DNA of 10,836 bases from Conidiobolus incongruus B7586 (GCA_000697335.1 JNEM01012847.1:1-10836), one strand, 5' to 3'; shown: positions 1-9,599, counted from the first letter of the stretch. Numbers and translations are program-made. Notes: a model not told the origin generated them from the sequence alone.

Positions 1-904
1 TTTTATAATATTTAATTTTAATATTTAATTATTCGTTAGATAAAATATCAACCATTTAATTTAATTAAATTTAGCTATAAATTTATAAGTTTTTAAAGAT
101 ACAAATTTTAACATTTAATTTAGTTTAGTTTGTTTTAACTTTTTTGAGTTTATAGATTATATAATTAATTAACTTATTATATTAATATATTTTAATTTTG
201 TTTTAAACTAATTAAATAATTTTTTAGAATATATTTAAATCTTTGGATAATGGAAAAGCTCTAATAATTTTATTTTAAATATTTTTAACACTATTCAACT
301 AGGTTAAGATTAAATAATTAAGGAATCTATTTTATTACTATTTTTTTGTTATTTTTAACCTTTTTTATAATAAATGTTGAAATTTAACAAAAGGTAATAA
401 TATAATAAATAATAATATCATATTTATTTAAAATATATTATTTAATAGGTGTATTTAAGTTATTATTTATAATACTTTAATTTTTTATAGTAATTATTCT
501 ACCATTAACTTTATTGATATTTTTTACCTATAAAAAACATATATTCTCAAATAATAATTAACTTATTAATATATTTTGTGGTAAAATTAATATAATAATT
601 ATACAGTTATATTTTATCTTTTTTATTATATATTGTTTGTTTTTAAATTAAATAACCTTAATTTAATTAGTGTCAATTTAATAATAAATATAATAATAGT
701 TAAATTCCTATCTAATTTTATAATACGATTTTTTAATTATGGGTGTTTTTTCATAAAAGTGATATTTATAATAATATAAAATATATAAAAAAATACCTTG
801 AATTTAAAATAATGCGAAATTTTTAATTTCAGACTTTTTAAATATATTATTAGTTTGAAATAAATAAATATATATAAATTTAATGGGAATTTATATATTG
901 TTAA

Positions 905-921
905 TATATATATATATATAA
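905..921. repeat. (AT)n tract in the mariner 5' leader (M0)
   Basis: A run of alternating A and T sits about 110 bp inside the 5' end of M0. The same tract is at matching positions in M1 (about 4357-4373) and M2 (about 8454-8469). It is therefore a family feature carried by the element, not an independent local microsatellite. Confidence 0.7.
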
Positions 922-974
922 TAAATTTTTTGATTAAATAATTTATTGTTTAAAATTAGTTTGATATTTTAATC

Positions 975-2006
975 ATACTTAAAATAAATGATGATAATCA
1001 TAATTTTGTTATTTTAGTATTAATAAAACTTAACCATTAGTCTTTTACAATTATTTAAAATTTTCAAGCAGTTTTAGTTAATAAAATATTATATAAATCT
1101 ACAATTAATTACACGGTAAATTATTTTATATATAGGACAAAAACTATCTAAAATCAATTAAAATTTATATCACCTACTTTAATTATCATTATTTTAATTA
1201 TTAATAGAAAGAGAATATTTATTCCAAATGACCTTTTTATTTTATCTAAAGAATTAACTAAATATTTTTATATTAGTTTTATATGTATTTTATAAATAAT
1301 TTAGTTTAAACTCAAATTAATAAAAAATACATAATTGGTATCTTATAATAAAACTAAAACTTAAACAAAAACTATAATAGCTATTAATAAATAAAACCTA
1401 ATAAAATATTACTAAAACCTTAAATTTTTACAATTATTAATTATAATTGATGAATCTTAAATCCTTATATATAATATTATACCTAAACACAAATCAAGTT
1501 GTTAAATTAAGACAAATCAACCCCCTTTATATATCCCTTTAAATAAAAACTTAGTTAATAAATAAATGTTAATTATTATAATAGATTATAATAAAATATG
1601 CTATTCTAATTTAATCCTTATAAAAAAATTAATTAATAGTAAACTTTATATTGCTTATGTAAATTAAATATATCTTATTAGTGTCTATAATATATTTTAA
1701 AAAGAACTATTAATTGATATGGTAATTGCAAAATACATAAATCTAAAGCTATAAAACACTTTTTAATTAATAATTACTAGAAAAACCTATAATATCTAAT
1801 ACACTCTTTAGATTTAAACTTTTCTAATTAAAATTGCATTTGGTAATTAAAAAAATTAACTTATAAGAAAGAAGAGTAATATAAAAAAATTTAATAAGTT
1901 AATGTAATATTATATTATAACTTTTAATAATATTATCTATTCTTTAATTATTAAAAGTTTATTATAAATATATCAAAGAGTTATTATTAATAAAAGAAAC
2001 TATTAA
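975..2006 (+). pseudogene. Decayed mariner transposase (M0)
   Basis: This region aligns over its whole length with the M2 transposase gene (1032 bp here against 1035 bp). The position of the M2 start ATG reads ATA at 975-977, and the natural stop after the Asn-Tyr codons is at 2004-2006. The first catalytic Asp-Glu pair (Ile-Asp-Glu-Ser) is still encoded near 1449-1454. The second catalytic Asp reads Gly and the third reads Asn by alignment. Many Gln and Trp codons have become stops; for example the Trp after Asp-Glu-Ser is TAA. In the family the product binds the terminal repeats and cuts and pastes the element into TA sites. This copy is dead. Confidence 0.8.
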
Positions 2007-2093
2007 TTATATATATCTATTTAATATATTTTATACTAAAATAATTATTTATTTTTAATCAAGACAAATGGCTATTATTCAAAACATAGAGTA

Positions 2094-2482
2094 ATTATAT
2101 TACCATTAATTAATATTCTTGTAATTTTTGATAATTTCTGTTATATTATATTAGGAAAAAAAATAATTACTATTATTAAATATGATATAAATGTATTTTT
2201 CATTATATTATTTTATTATTTTAACCTATTTAAGTATAAATATGTTTTGATTTTTATTTTTATTTTTAATAATTTTAATTATAAATAATTAATTAATATT
2301 TATAGTTTTAAAAATATTATAAGTTGATTTATCTTTTATATAAAGTTAATTCAATAAATAAGTGAATCTTTAGAGAGGTATTTAAAAATAAAAATATTGT
2401 AACAATAATTTAATATATTTATAGAAAAATATATATAATAATAATAAAGAAAGAAAAAAATAATTATTTGTATTATATATTA
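2094..2482. other. Gene-free stretch between M0 and M3
   Basis: No open frame is present. The stretch is the 5' half of T0 in reverse orientation: HTH-coding remnant to about 2345, then the spacer up to the 'aagaaagaaaaaa' block matching T2 6048-6060 in reverse. I see no promoter, terminator or RNA gene in it. Confidence 0.65.
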
Positions 2483-3177
2483 ATTTAAATTTAAAATAAT
2501 CAGAGTTTTGTTAATTTTAAATTTATCCAATATATTATTAATTAGATATAAATAAATATATATAACTTTAATAAGAAATTATATAAGTTTAATATATTTA
2601 TATTTATATACTAACCTATAAAAGTAAGTTAAAAAATCAAAAAAATTTATTTTAATTAATAAATAAAATAGTTATATATATTAAATTATTTGAAACTATA
2701 ATATATAATTAAGATATAATATTTGATAATAAATAAATATATTTAATTATATTTAGATATATTTAGTAAACTGTTGGAAAAAAAATCAACCCTTAATATT
2801 TAACTAGAGTGAGTTATAGATTTATAGGTTTTTGAGATAAAGTGATATTTTAACAATAAATAACTATATCTTTTTTCTCTCTTTGTTATTATTATAAATA
2901 ATATTTTATAAATATATTAAATTTTTCTTATTAATAACATTATAATTATATCCCTGTTTAAAAAAATTTTCTTATATATATAAATACTTTATAAAAAAGA
3001 TAAATTAATTTATAATATTATTAGAATTATTAGAGTTAGGTAGTTTATTATAGTTAAAGCTATTAATAATTATCATTAAGACATATTTAAACATAATATT
3101 TTCAATATTTAAAATTAAAAAAAATTATAAGTAGTATATTTATAAGTTAATTAATATATATAAGTATAATATTATTA

Positions 3178-3235
3178 TTCTACATTTTTAATAATGGGAA
3201 TTTTTTACAATTAAAATATATAAACATTTGAATAT
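3178..3235 (-). repeat. 3' inverted terminal repeat of M1
   Basis: The left end reads 'ttctacatttttaataatg' and then 'ggaattttttac'. It pairs as an imperfect inverted repeat with the other end of M1. The shared core 'aataatgggaa' is followed in both ends by a T-rich block and a CAAATG-like or AACAT-like motif. M2 carries the corresponding end at 9620-9655. Confidence 0.8.
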
Positions 3236-3267
3236 ATGATATATAAAAATAAATATATAATATAAAT

Positions 3268-4302
3268 TTAATAGTTTTATTTATTATTAATAACTTTTTG
3301 CTATACTTTTAGCAAACTTCTAACACCTAAAAAACAGTTCTTTTTATTAAGGACTGAAATTTGATATTTCACAAACCAATTAAATTTTCTTGCAGAAATT
3401 TTCTTTCTTGTAAGCTGGTTTTTTAATTGCCCAAAACAATTATAATCATATGGGTTATAATCAGGGGAATATACTAGATGTGGTAGTTCTTTCCAGTTAT
3501 TTTTAATTAGAAAGTTTTTTACAGCTTTAGATTCATGTATTTTGCAATAATCATGCAAAATAATAGGTCTTCTCAAATTATATTGAGAACACCAATTAGA
3601 AATACTTTTATTTACAAAAACAATATATAATTTACTATTAATTGATTTTCCTTCAGGAACTAAATAAGAATAGCATATACCATTATAATCTATTGCAATA
3701 ATTAATATTTGCTTATTAACAAAATGCTTATTTAAAGGGATTTGTAAAGGGGGTTCATTTACCTTAATCCAGCATCTTGATTTGTGTTTTAGTAAAGGAT
3801 TATACATGGGGATCTAAGATTCATCAATTGTAATTATTCACTGTAAAAGTCTAGGCTTTTGGTAATATTTCAATAGGTTTTGTTTAGCAATAGCTACTCT
3901 AGCTTTTTTTTAAGCTTTAGTTAAATTATAAGATACCCATTTTACATTTTTATTTATTAATTTTAGTTTAAACTTTAAAATAAATATAATACTTGTACAA
4001 CTAATATTAAAGTGCTTAGATAATTCTCTAGCTGAAATAAAAAGGTGCTTTTCAATATAATTTTTTACTTTATTAATAATTGGAAAAATAACAGTTGAAA
4101 TTAGTTTTCCAGATTTTAGCAAGTTTTGGGTAGTTTCTCTCTTAGCCTTAAAGTAATTTACCCAGCAATAAATTGTTGATCTAGATAATACTTCATTATT
4201 AAAAGCTGCTTGTAAATTTTGAATAATTTTAGAGGGTTTATGGTTAAGTTTTACTAATACCAAAATAAAAGACTTTTGATGATTACTATTTGATTTAAGC
4301 AT
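3268..4302 (-). pseudogene. Mariner transposase (M1), nearly intact frame with premature stops
   Basis: One frame of 345 codons runs from ATG (4302-4300) to TAA (3270-3268), the usual length of a mariner transposase. The N-terminal third has the paired HTH region, including 'YCWVNYFKAKRETTQ' and 'ARELSKHFNIS'. The catalytic third carries Asp160 in 'TIDES', Asp251 in 'PIILHD' and Asp286 in 'YSPDYNPYDYNCF'. The last two are 34 residues apart, the mariner DD34D signature. Five stops interrupt the frame: TAA 3910-3912 (Gln expected), TGA 3838-3840 (Arg or Gln expected), TAG 3814-3816 (Trp expected), TAG 3301-3303 (Trp expected) and TAA 3277-3279. There is no frameshift. The longest open stretches are 3910-4302 and 3301-3807; they are two parts of one gene. 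An upstream TTG at 4317 is in frame, but the ATG matches M2 and gives the family length. Confidence 0.9.
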
Positions 4303-4431
4303 GATTAAATTAAACAACCAATTTTAAAAAGTTAATTTTTTAATCAAAAAAACTAATATATATATATATATATGTATATATTAAAAATATATAATTTCCT
4401 ATTAACTTTGTATTTATTTATTTATTTCAAA

Positions 4432-4490
4432 TGAACAATATGTTTGAAAAATCAGAAATTAAAAAATTTCCCATTATTTCAAATTCAAGG
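4432..4490 (-). repeat. 5' inverted terminal repeat of M1
   Basis: Read on the minus strand this end starts 'ccttgaatttgaaataatgg'. It matches the 5' ends of M0 (796) and M2 (8342) and an eroded form at 2483 (M3). Compared with the 3' end of M1, 16 of the first 23 bases agree without gaps. Most differences lie in the outermost ten bases. Confidence 0.82.
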
Positions 4491-5790
4491 TAATATTATA
4501 GAATTATAACATGAAGTATAAAACTAGATAAAAATATTAGTTAATATTTTTATTATTTTACATACTTTATATTAATATAGATACTACTTATATTTTAAGT
4601 AAAACCCCCCTAACTAAAAATATCCCATAATAAAATCAATTGGGAGTTTAAATATCATCACTTATATTAAATTAATAACAATTATAATATTATTTAATTA
4701 AACAAAAGTATAATTTACTAGATTTGATAAAAAAGCTAGATATTATAAAAAAGAAATAAAATTACTTTTTAAGTTTCATGTTAAATTTTATCAAAAAAAA
4801 CAATAATTGGTTAATTATTTTTAGAGATATATATTATCTTTAAGTATAAGATGTCTTTATAAAGTTAAAAGGGGAATTAATAATAATATATACTAAAATA
4901 TTCAAAACAATAAATTGATAAAATCTATTGAATAATATAGGTTAAATAGATCTAATATTATTTTCTAGCAAAATAATACCTCTTATTATATTATTGCTTT
5001 TATTATTAGATAGCTTAAAAATAAAAACAAAATAATTATTGAGTAGTTTCTTTAATTTTGTAACTTTATATTATTTAAACACATTTAGGATTAGTTAAAA
5101 AAATTTATTAAAGCATTCCTTTTAATAAAAGATTTATAATAGTATTAAAAATATATTCAAGAAATATAAAATAAAATTAACTTTTCTTAATACAGAAAGT
5201 TAGAAAAAATAAAGATAAATAAATTAAGTTTAAATTTTTTTGATCATCTAAAACATAAATATTTATAGCTCACCCTAGGTAAAATTTAAAGGTTTATCTT
5301 TTAGCCAATTAATAGCTAAATATCATCATTTAATGATATATATAATTAATAAATAAAATAGATTTAATGATTTAATTTAAGTTAATTTTATTAAATTTTT
5401 ATTTATTAACAATGACAATATAAGTGTTATTGATTATATAACTTATTTTTTATTTAATATACAATAATTTTTTTAATTAATAAAATAACTTTTTAAAATT
5501 AATTTTTTCATTTAATCATAGTTAAATTAAATAATAATTATCAAAATTTATTTAATATAAAATCATTAAAACTTAACTATTAGTCTTTTAAAATTATTTA
5601 ATAATTATAAGCAATTTTTAATAATAAATAATTATTCAAATTAATAATTTATCACTAAGAAAATCATTTTAAGGATTAAAAAGAAATGATCCAAAACCTA
5701 TCAAAATCTAAAAGATCAACTTTAATTATTACTCTTTTAATTATTAATTCTATAAAAAATATATTAAGAAATACTATTATATTATTAATA

Positions 5791-6008
5791 CACTAACCTG
5801 TAAAAGTGAGTCATAATATCAAAATTATATATATTTTAACTAATAACTAAAACAATTATATATATTAGATTACTTAAAATTATAATATATAATTAAGGTA
5901 TATTATTTAATAGTAAATAAATATATTTAGATATATTTAATAAACTATTAGCAAAAATATTAACTCTTAATATTTAACTAGGGTGAGTCATAAATTTGCA
6001 GGTTTTTG
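5791..6008 (+). repeat. 5' terminal repeat of T2 with outer and inner direct repeats
   Basis: The outer tip 'cactaacctg' is followed by 'gtgagtcataa' at 5806-5816. The same 11-mer recurs at 5983-5993 near the inner edge, 177 bp further in, followed by 'atttgcaggttttt'. The 3' terminus has the mirror-image pair. Two direct repeats within each long inverted repeat is the IR/DR layout known from some Tc1-like elements such as Sleeping Beauty, where both repeats bind transposase. Confidence 0.8.
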
Positions 6009-6161
6009 AAATAAGGGGATATATTTAACAATATATAACCATATCTTTTTTCTCTCTTTGTTATTATTTTATATAATATTTTACAAATATATTAAATTTC
6101 TTTTATTATTATTATTATACCTAAATCCATCTCTAAAAAAATCTAATTGTGTATTAATTAA

Positions 6162-7132
6162 CTTTATAAAGAAGGTAAATCAACTTATAATATTGCTAGA
6201 ATTACTAGTGTTAGCTAGTTTACTATAGTTAAAGTTGTTAAGAATAGCAATAAAGAAACATTTAAACTTAAACTTAAGTGTACTAAAATCATAAATGAAT
6301 ATGATGAGAAGTATAATTATAGGTTAGTTAGTACAGGTAAATATAATACTATTGTAGAAATATAACAGGAACTATAAAACTATGCAAGAATATTAGTTAA
6401 CACTAATACTATTAAATATGTTTTATATTAGCATAGATACCACTTACACCTTAAGAAAAAACACCCCCAACTAAAGAAATCCCACTATAAAGCTAGGTGG
6501 GAGTTTAAATATTATTACTAATGTTAAACTAAAACTAATTAGAGTAAGGTTATTTAATCTAATAAAACAAAAATATACCTTAGTAAATATGATAAAAAAG
6601 CTAGATACTTCAGAAAAGATACAGAATTACTTTGTAACTATTATGTTAATTCTACCCAAAAGAATAATGGTATGTTAATTATTGTTTAGGGATGTATATT
6701 GTCTTTAGATATAAAGTATCTTTATAAAGTTAATAGGGGAATTAATACTGAGATCTACAAAAGTATTCTAAACAATAAATTGAAAAAAACCATTAAATAA
6801 TATGGGTTAAATAAATCTGATGTTATTTTCTAGCAAAATAATACCTCTTGTTATACTATAGCTTTTACTATAAAATAGCTTAAAATAACAAGATAATAGT
6901 TATAAAGTAACCTCTTCAATCTTTTAACTTTAATTTAATTAAACATCTTTAAGATTAGCTAAAAAAAGTTATTAAAGCTTTCCCCCTAGTAAATAATTTA
7001 GATTAACTTTGGGAATATGTTTAAAAAGTATAGAACAAGATTAACCTTTTTTAGTATAAGAATTTAATTGATTCTATACCCCACAAACTTAAAGAAGTTA
7101 GAAAAGCTAAAGTTAGATACACTAAGTTTTAA
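6162..7132 (+). pseudogene. Tc1-like DD34E transposase (T2), decayed
   Basis: One frame with scattered stops can be followed from about 6162. 'LYKEGKSTYNIAR' resembles the first HTH of Tc1 transposases, and 'TIKYVLY' followed by 'KKSHYKARWEF' the second HTH ('TVRRVL...KARLEFA'). The catalytic part has 'SKVI*SNKTK', where Asp and Glu of the usual 'SDE' read Asn (6561-6563) and Lys (6564-6566). Next come 'IVWGCI'-like residues, 'YGLNKSDVIF', then Gln-Asn-Asn with the second Asp as Asn (6837-6839). The third acidic residue reads Lys (6941-6943, 'NLIKHL' for 'NLIEHL'). A one-base loss near 6885-6890 shifts the frame; allowing for it, the spacing is DD34E. The gene ends 'RYTKF' with TAA at 7130-7132, like the Tc1 'GGHTKY' end. 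Stops lie mostly at Gln and Trp positions. All three catalytic residues are lost by G-to-A changes. Confidence 0.85.
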
Positions 7133-7140
7133 TTTTTTTT

Positions 7141-7355
7141 ATCACCTAAAACCTACAAATTTATAACTCACCTTAGGTAAAATTTAAAGGTTTATATTTT
7201 AGCTAATTAATAGCTAAATATTATCATTTAATAATATAAATAACTAATAAATAAAATAGATTTTAATTATTTCTTTTTTGTTATTAAATATTATTTAAGT
7301 TATTAGTAAAAATATAAGTGTTTTTGATTTTATAACTTACTTTTATAGGTTAGTG
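7141..7355 (-). repeat. 3' terminal repeat of T2 with outer and inner direct repeats
   Basis: In reverse complement this end starts 'cactaacctataaaagtaag'. The outer site 'ttataacttac' is at 7330-7340 and the inner site 'ttataactcac' at 7161-7171, 169 bp apart. The inner site is flanked by 'acctacaaat', the inverse of 'atttgcaggt' in the 5' repeat. Spacing and order mirror the 5' repeat. The stretch between the sites is poorly conserved between the two ends. Confidence 0.8.
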
Positions 7356-7357
7356 AA

Positions 7358-7381
7358 TAAAGTTATTTTAAGATATTAATA
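7358..7381 (+). other. 24-bp piece of M3 between T2 and T3
   Basis: This short piece aligns with M2 at about 8798-8828 (coding for the 'ELSKHFNI' part of the HTH) and ends in TA at 7380-7381. It joins the M3 piece left of T2 to the piece right of T3. It shows that two T elements landed about two dozen bases apart in the same mariner. Confidence 0.65.
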
Positions 7382-8341
7382 TATTAACTTATTAAAATTA
7401 ATTATAAAATTAAAAACACTTATATTATTATTAATAACTAAATTATTATTTAATAACAAAAATTAAATAATTAAAATCTATTATATTAATTAATATTATA
7501 TATCATTAAATAATAATATTTAGTTATTAATTGATTAAAATATAAAACCATTAAATTTTACTTATAATAAATTATAAATTTGTTGGTTTTTGATGATAAA
7601 AAAAATTAAAACCTGGTGTATAAACCTTAATCTTTTCTAACTTCGTTAAGTTTACAAGGTTTATAATTAACTAACTTTTTATTTTAAAAAATATTAATCT
7701 TATTCTATTTTTTGTAATTATATTCTTTAAACTAATTTAAATCTTTTATTAAGTGGAAAACTTTAATAGTTTTTTTTAACTAATTCTAAAGGTGTTTGAT
7801 TAAATTCAAGTTAAAAGATTAAAGAAAATACTTTATAGCTATTATCTTGTTATTTTTAAGCTATTTAATAATAAAAGTTATAATAAAATAAGAGGTATTG
7901 TCTTAATAGAAAATAATATTAGATTTATTTAACTTATACTATAAAATAGTATTTTAATTAATTATTAAAAACACTTTAATATATTTTATTATTAATTCCC
8001 TTATTAACTTTATAAAGAAATCTTATACTTAAAGATAATATAAATACTAAATTAATAATAAACCCACTATTATACTTTTTTGTAAAATTAACATAATAGT
8101 TATAAAGTAATTTTATATCTTTTTTAAAATATTCATTGTTGTATTTAAATTTAATAAATTATATTTTTGTTTCATTAGATTATATAATCTATCACTAATG
8201 TTTTTTATTTTATTATTAGTAATAATATATAAACTTTTATTATACATTAAGAATTTTTTAGTTAAGGTTATTATTTCTTAAATTTTAAGTAATATCTATA
8301 GTAATATAAAATATATATAATAATAATAATATTAATTATTA

Positions 8342-8400
8342 CCATAGAATTGAAGAAATGGGAAATTTTTTAATTTCTGATTTTTCAAACATATTATTAG
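8342..8400 (+). repeat. 5' inverted terminal repeat of M2
   Basis: After eight outer bases that differ slightly from M1, the sequence 'gaaatgggaaatttttta' and then 'atttctgatttttcaaacat' follows, almost identical to M1 in reverse complement. The opposite end of M2 carries the shorter matching core 'aataatgggaa' on the other strand. Confidence 0.8.
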
Positions 8401-8529
8401 TTTCAAAAAAGCAAATATATACAAAACAAATAAGAAAATAAATAGTTTTGAATTATATATATATATATAAATATAATAATTTTTTTGATTAAAAAATGAA
8501 TTTTTTAAAATTGGTTATTTAATTTAATC

Positions 8530-9564
8530 ATGCTTAAACCAAATAGTGATTATCAAAAGTTTTTTATTTTGGTATTAGTAAAACTTAACCATAAACCCTC
8601 TAAAATTATTTGAAATTTATAAGCAGCTTTTGGTAATGAAGCATTATCTAAATCAACAATTTATTGCTAGGTAAATTAATTTAAGGCTAAGAGAGAAACT
8701 ATTCAAAACCTGTTAAAATCTAGAAGACCAACTTCAACTATCACTTTTTTAAATGTAAATAGAGTGAAAAAATATATTGAAAAGCACCTTTTTATTTCAG
8801 CTAGAGAATTATCTAGGCACTTTAATATTAGTTGTACAAGTATTTTATTTATTTTAAAGTTTAAACTAAAATTAATAAATAAAAATGTAAAATAGGTACC
8901 TTATAATTTAACTAAAGCTTAAAACAAAGCTAGAGTAGCTATTGCTAAATAAAACCTATTGAAATATTACTAGAAGCCTAGACTTTTACAGCAAATAATG
9001 GCAATTGATGAATCTTAGATCCCTATGTATAATCCTTTACCAAAACACAAATGAAAATGCTGGATTAAGCCAAATCTACCCCCTCTACAAATCCCTTTAA
9101 ATAAGCATTTTGTTAATAAGTGAATGTTAATTATTATAATAGATTATAATGTTATATGCTATTTTTATTTAGTTCCTGAAGGAAAATCAATTAATAGTAA
9201 ATTATATTTTGCTTATTTAAATAAAAGTATTTCTAATTAGTGTTCTTAATATAATTTTAGAAGACCTATTATTTTGTGTGATAATTGCAAAATACATAAA
9301 TCTAAAACTATAAAAAACTTTCTAATTAAAATTAACTGGAAAGAACTACCATATCTAGTATATTCCCCTGATTATAACCAATGTGATTATAATTGCTTTA
9401 GGCAATTAAAATACCAGCTTGCAGGAAAGCAAATTTCTATAGGAAAATTTAATTGGTTTGTGAAATATCAAATTTCAGTCTTGGATTAAAAGAATTGTTT
9501 GTTAGGTGTTAGAAGTTTGCTTAAAATATAGTAAAAAGTTATTAATAATAAAAGAAACTATTAA
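8530..9564 (+). pseudogene. Mariner transposase (M2), full frame length with many stops
   Basis: The frame from ATG (8530-8532) to TAA (9562-9564) is 1035 bp, exactly the length in M1, with no frameshift. Catalytic residues are Asp160 (9007-9009, 'AIDES'), Asp251 (9280-9282, 'LCDN') and Asp286 (9385-9387, 'YSPDYNQCDYNCF'), again spaced DD34D. I count about 16 premature stops. Eight lie where M1 or the family has Gln (CAA or CAG to TAA, TAG or TGA) and five where Trp is expected (TGG to TAG). The longest open stretch, 9277 to 9489, is only the C-terminal catalytic part of this gene and not a separate gene. The product would be a cut-and-paste transposase; this copy cannot make it. Confidence 0.9.
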
Positions 9565-9599
9565 ATTTATATTATATATTAATTTTTATATATCATATA

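Larger units (their letters stand above)
796..2091 (+). mobile_element. M0: full-length mariner copy inside T0
   Basis: A mariner-family element of 1296 bp. The 5' terminus starts 'ccttgaatttaaaataatg' and is preceded by TA (794-795). The 3' terminus ends 'aaaacatagag' and is followed by TA (2092-2093). Both ends line up base for base with those of M1 and M2. Between them lie, in order, a 5' leader with an (AT)n tract, a transposase remnant, and a 3' tail of about 85 bp. The flanking T0 sequence reads through the insertion point when compared with T2 near 6410, which confirms a clean TA insertion. It is more decayed than M1 and M2. Confidence 0.85.
105..2345 (-). pseudogene. T0 Tc1-like transposase remnant, split by M0
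   Basis: This is the remnant of the DD34E transposase of T0, read on the minus strand from about 2345 to about 105 and interrupted by M0 (796-2091). It is recognised by nucleotide alignment to the better preserved T2 gene, not by an open frame. The N-terminal helix-turn-helix part lies at about 2094-2345, and the second HTH and catalytic part in about 105-795. No frame stays open for long, and stops and small indels are frequent, so it cannot be functional. The match to the catalytic half is patchy around 300-500. The ends given are those of the aligned homology and are approximate to some tens of bases. Confidence 0.6.
1..2482 (-). mobile_element. T0: Tc1-like element, oldest layer, incomplete at left edge
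   Basis: This is a minus-strand copy of the Tc1-like T family. It is visible as 1-795 and 2094-2482, with mariner M0 between. Bases from about 60 to 790 align by eye, in reverse complement, with the 3' half of T2 (about 7190 down to 6410). Bases 2094-2480 align with T2 from about 6400 down to 6030. Landmarks are the 'aatataaaa' block before M0, 'attataagttgattta' near 2320, and a degraded 'aagaaagaaaaaa' near 2450. Its 3' terminal repeat runs off the left edge. Its 5' remainder should lie to the right of the window, because M3 is inserted at 2483. It is the most decayed T copy, which fits its place as the outermost host of the nest. Confidence 0.75.
3178..4490 (-). mobile_element. M1: full-length, best-preserved mariner copy, inside T1
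   Basis: A 1313-bp mariner element on the minus strand. Its 5' end is at 4490 and its 3' end at 3178. It is flanked by TA at 3176-3177 and 4491-4492. Imperfect inverted termini share 'aataatgggaa' at the same distance from each end. The interior holds a leader with an (AT)n tract and a transposase frame of mariner length. It interrupts T1 at a point equivalent to about 6350 of T2. It is the least decayed mariner here, which fits its late position in the nest. It differs from M2 mainly by substitutions; in the 200 bp at the 3' end I count roughly one change in nine bases. Confidence 0.92.
2986..5234 (+). pseudogene. T1 Tc1-like transposase remnant, split by M1
   Basis: This is the remnant of the T-family DD34E transposase. 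The N-terminal HTH part lies at about 2986-3177 and the rest at 4493 to about 5234, with M1 between. Codons equivalent to the 'VIF.Q.N' block around the second catalytic Asp are recognisable near 4968, where the Asp codon reads AAT (Asn), as in T2. The spacing from this residue to the third acidic position fits DD34E. The 3' end of the frame aligns with the conserved 'RYTKF' terminus of T2, but the stop codon itself has been lost by mutation. Stops occur throughout. The gene was damaged by base changes and finally by M1. Confidence 0.7.
2609..5459 (+). mobile_element. T1: Tc1-like element inserted in M3, carrying M1
   Basis: A plus-strand T element. Its 5' end 'tactaacctataaaagtaag' is preceded by TA (2607-2608). 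Its 3' end '...tttaata' at 5459 is followed by TA (5460-5461). M3 leader sequence flanks it on both sides, so the insertion into M3 is clean. M1 and its duplicated TA occupy 3178-4492; without them T1 is about 1536 bp, close to T2 (1565 bp). The outer and inner repeats of the 5' terminus are visible as 'gtaagtt' at 2624 and 'gtgagttatag' at 2809. It is more decayed than T2. Confidence 0.82.
5791..7355 (+). mobile_element. T2: complete Tc1-like element, uninterrupted, inside M3
   Basis: This is the only T copy not split by another element, and the reference for the family (1565 bp). It starts 'cactaacctgtaaaagtgag' after TA (5789-5790) and ends 'ctttttataggttagtg'-like at 7355. The base pair after the right end is AA (7356-7357), not TA; I take this as a mutated duplication, because M3 sequence resumes there without a gap. 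Long terminal repeats of about 215-220 bp enclose one transposase gene. Order: 5' repeat 5791 to about 6008, spacer with a poly-T/CT block near 6048-6060, transposase about 6162-7132, 3' repeat about 7141-7355. Confidence 0.9.

Noticed and set aside
3301-4317. Two separate minus-strand genes (3301-3807 and 3910-4317)
   Set aside because: They lie in the same frame, separated only by three stops within 100 bp, and together encode one mariner transposase of normal length. The TTG at 4317 is not needed as a start, since an ATG at 4302 matches M2.
5806-7340. The repeated 'gtgagtcataa' motif as a CRISPR-like array
   Set aside because: There are only two copies per element end, in inverted pairs at the termini of T2, which is a transposon end layout and not an array.
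905-8469. (AT)n tracts at about 905, 4357 and 8454 as independent microsatellites or promoters
   Set aside because: All three lie at the same place in the mariner 5' leader, so they are copies of one element feature. A promoter role cannot be supported from the sequence.
9274-9489. A small plus-strand gene of about 70 codons
   Set aside because: It is the C-terminal catalytic part of the M2 transposase frame (8530-9564), left open by chance between stops.
3268-9564. A variant genetic code with TAA/TAG read as Gln, as in ciliates
   Set aside because: Eight M2 stops are at Gln positions, but five are at conserved Trp positions and M1 uses CAA at most of the same Gln sites. Reading stops as Gln would not restore the Trp residues, so mutation explains the pattern better.
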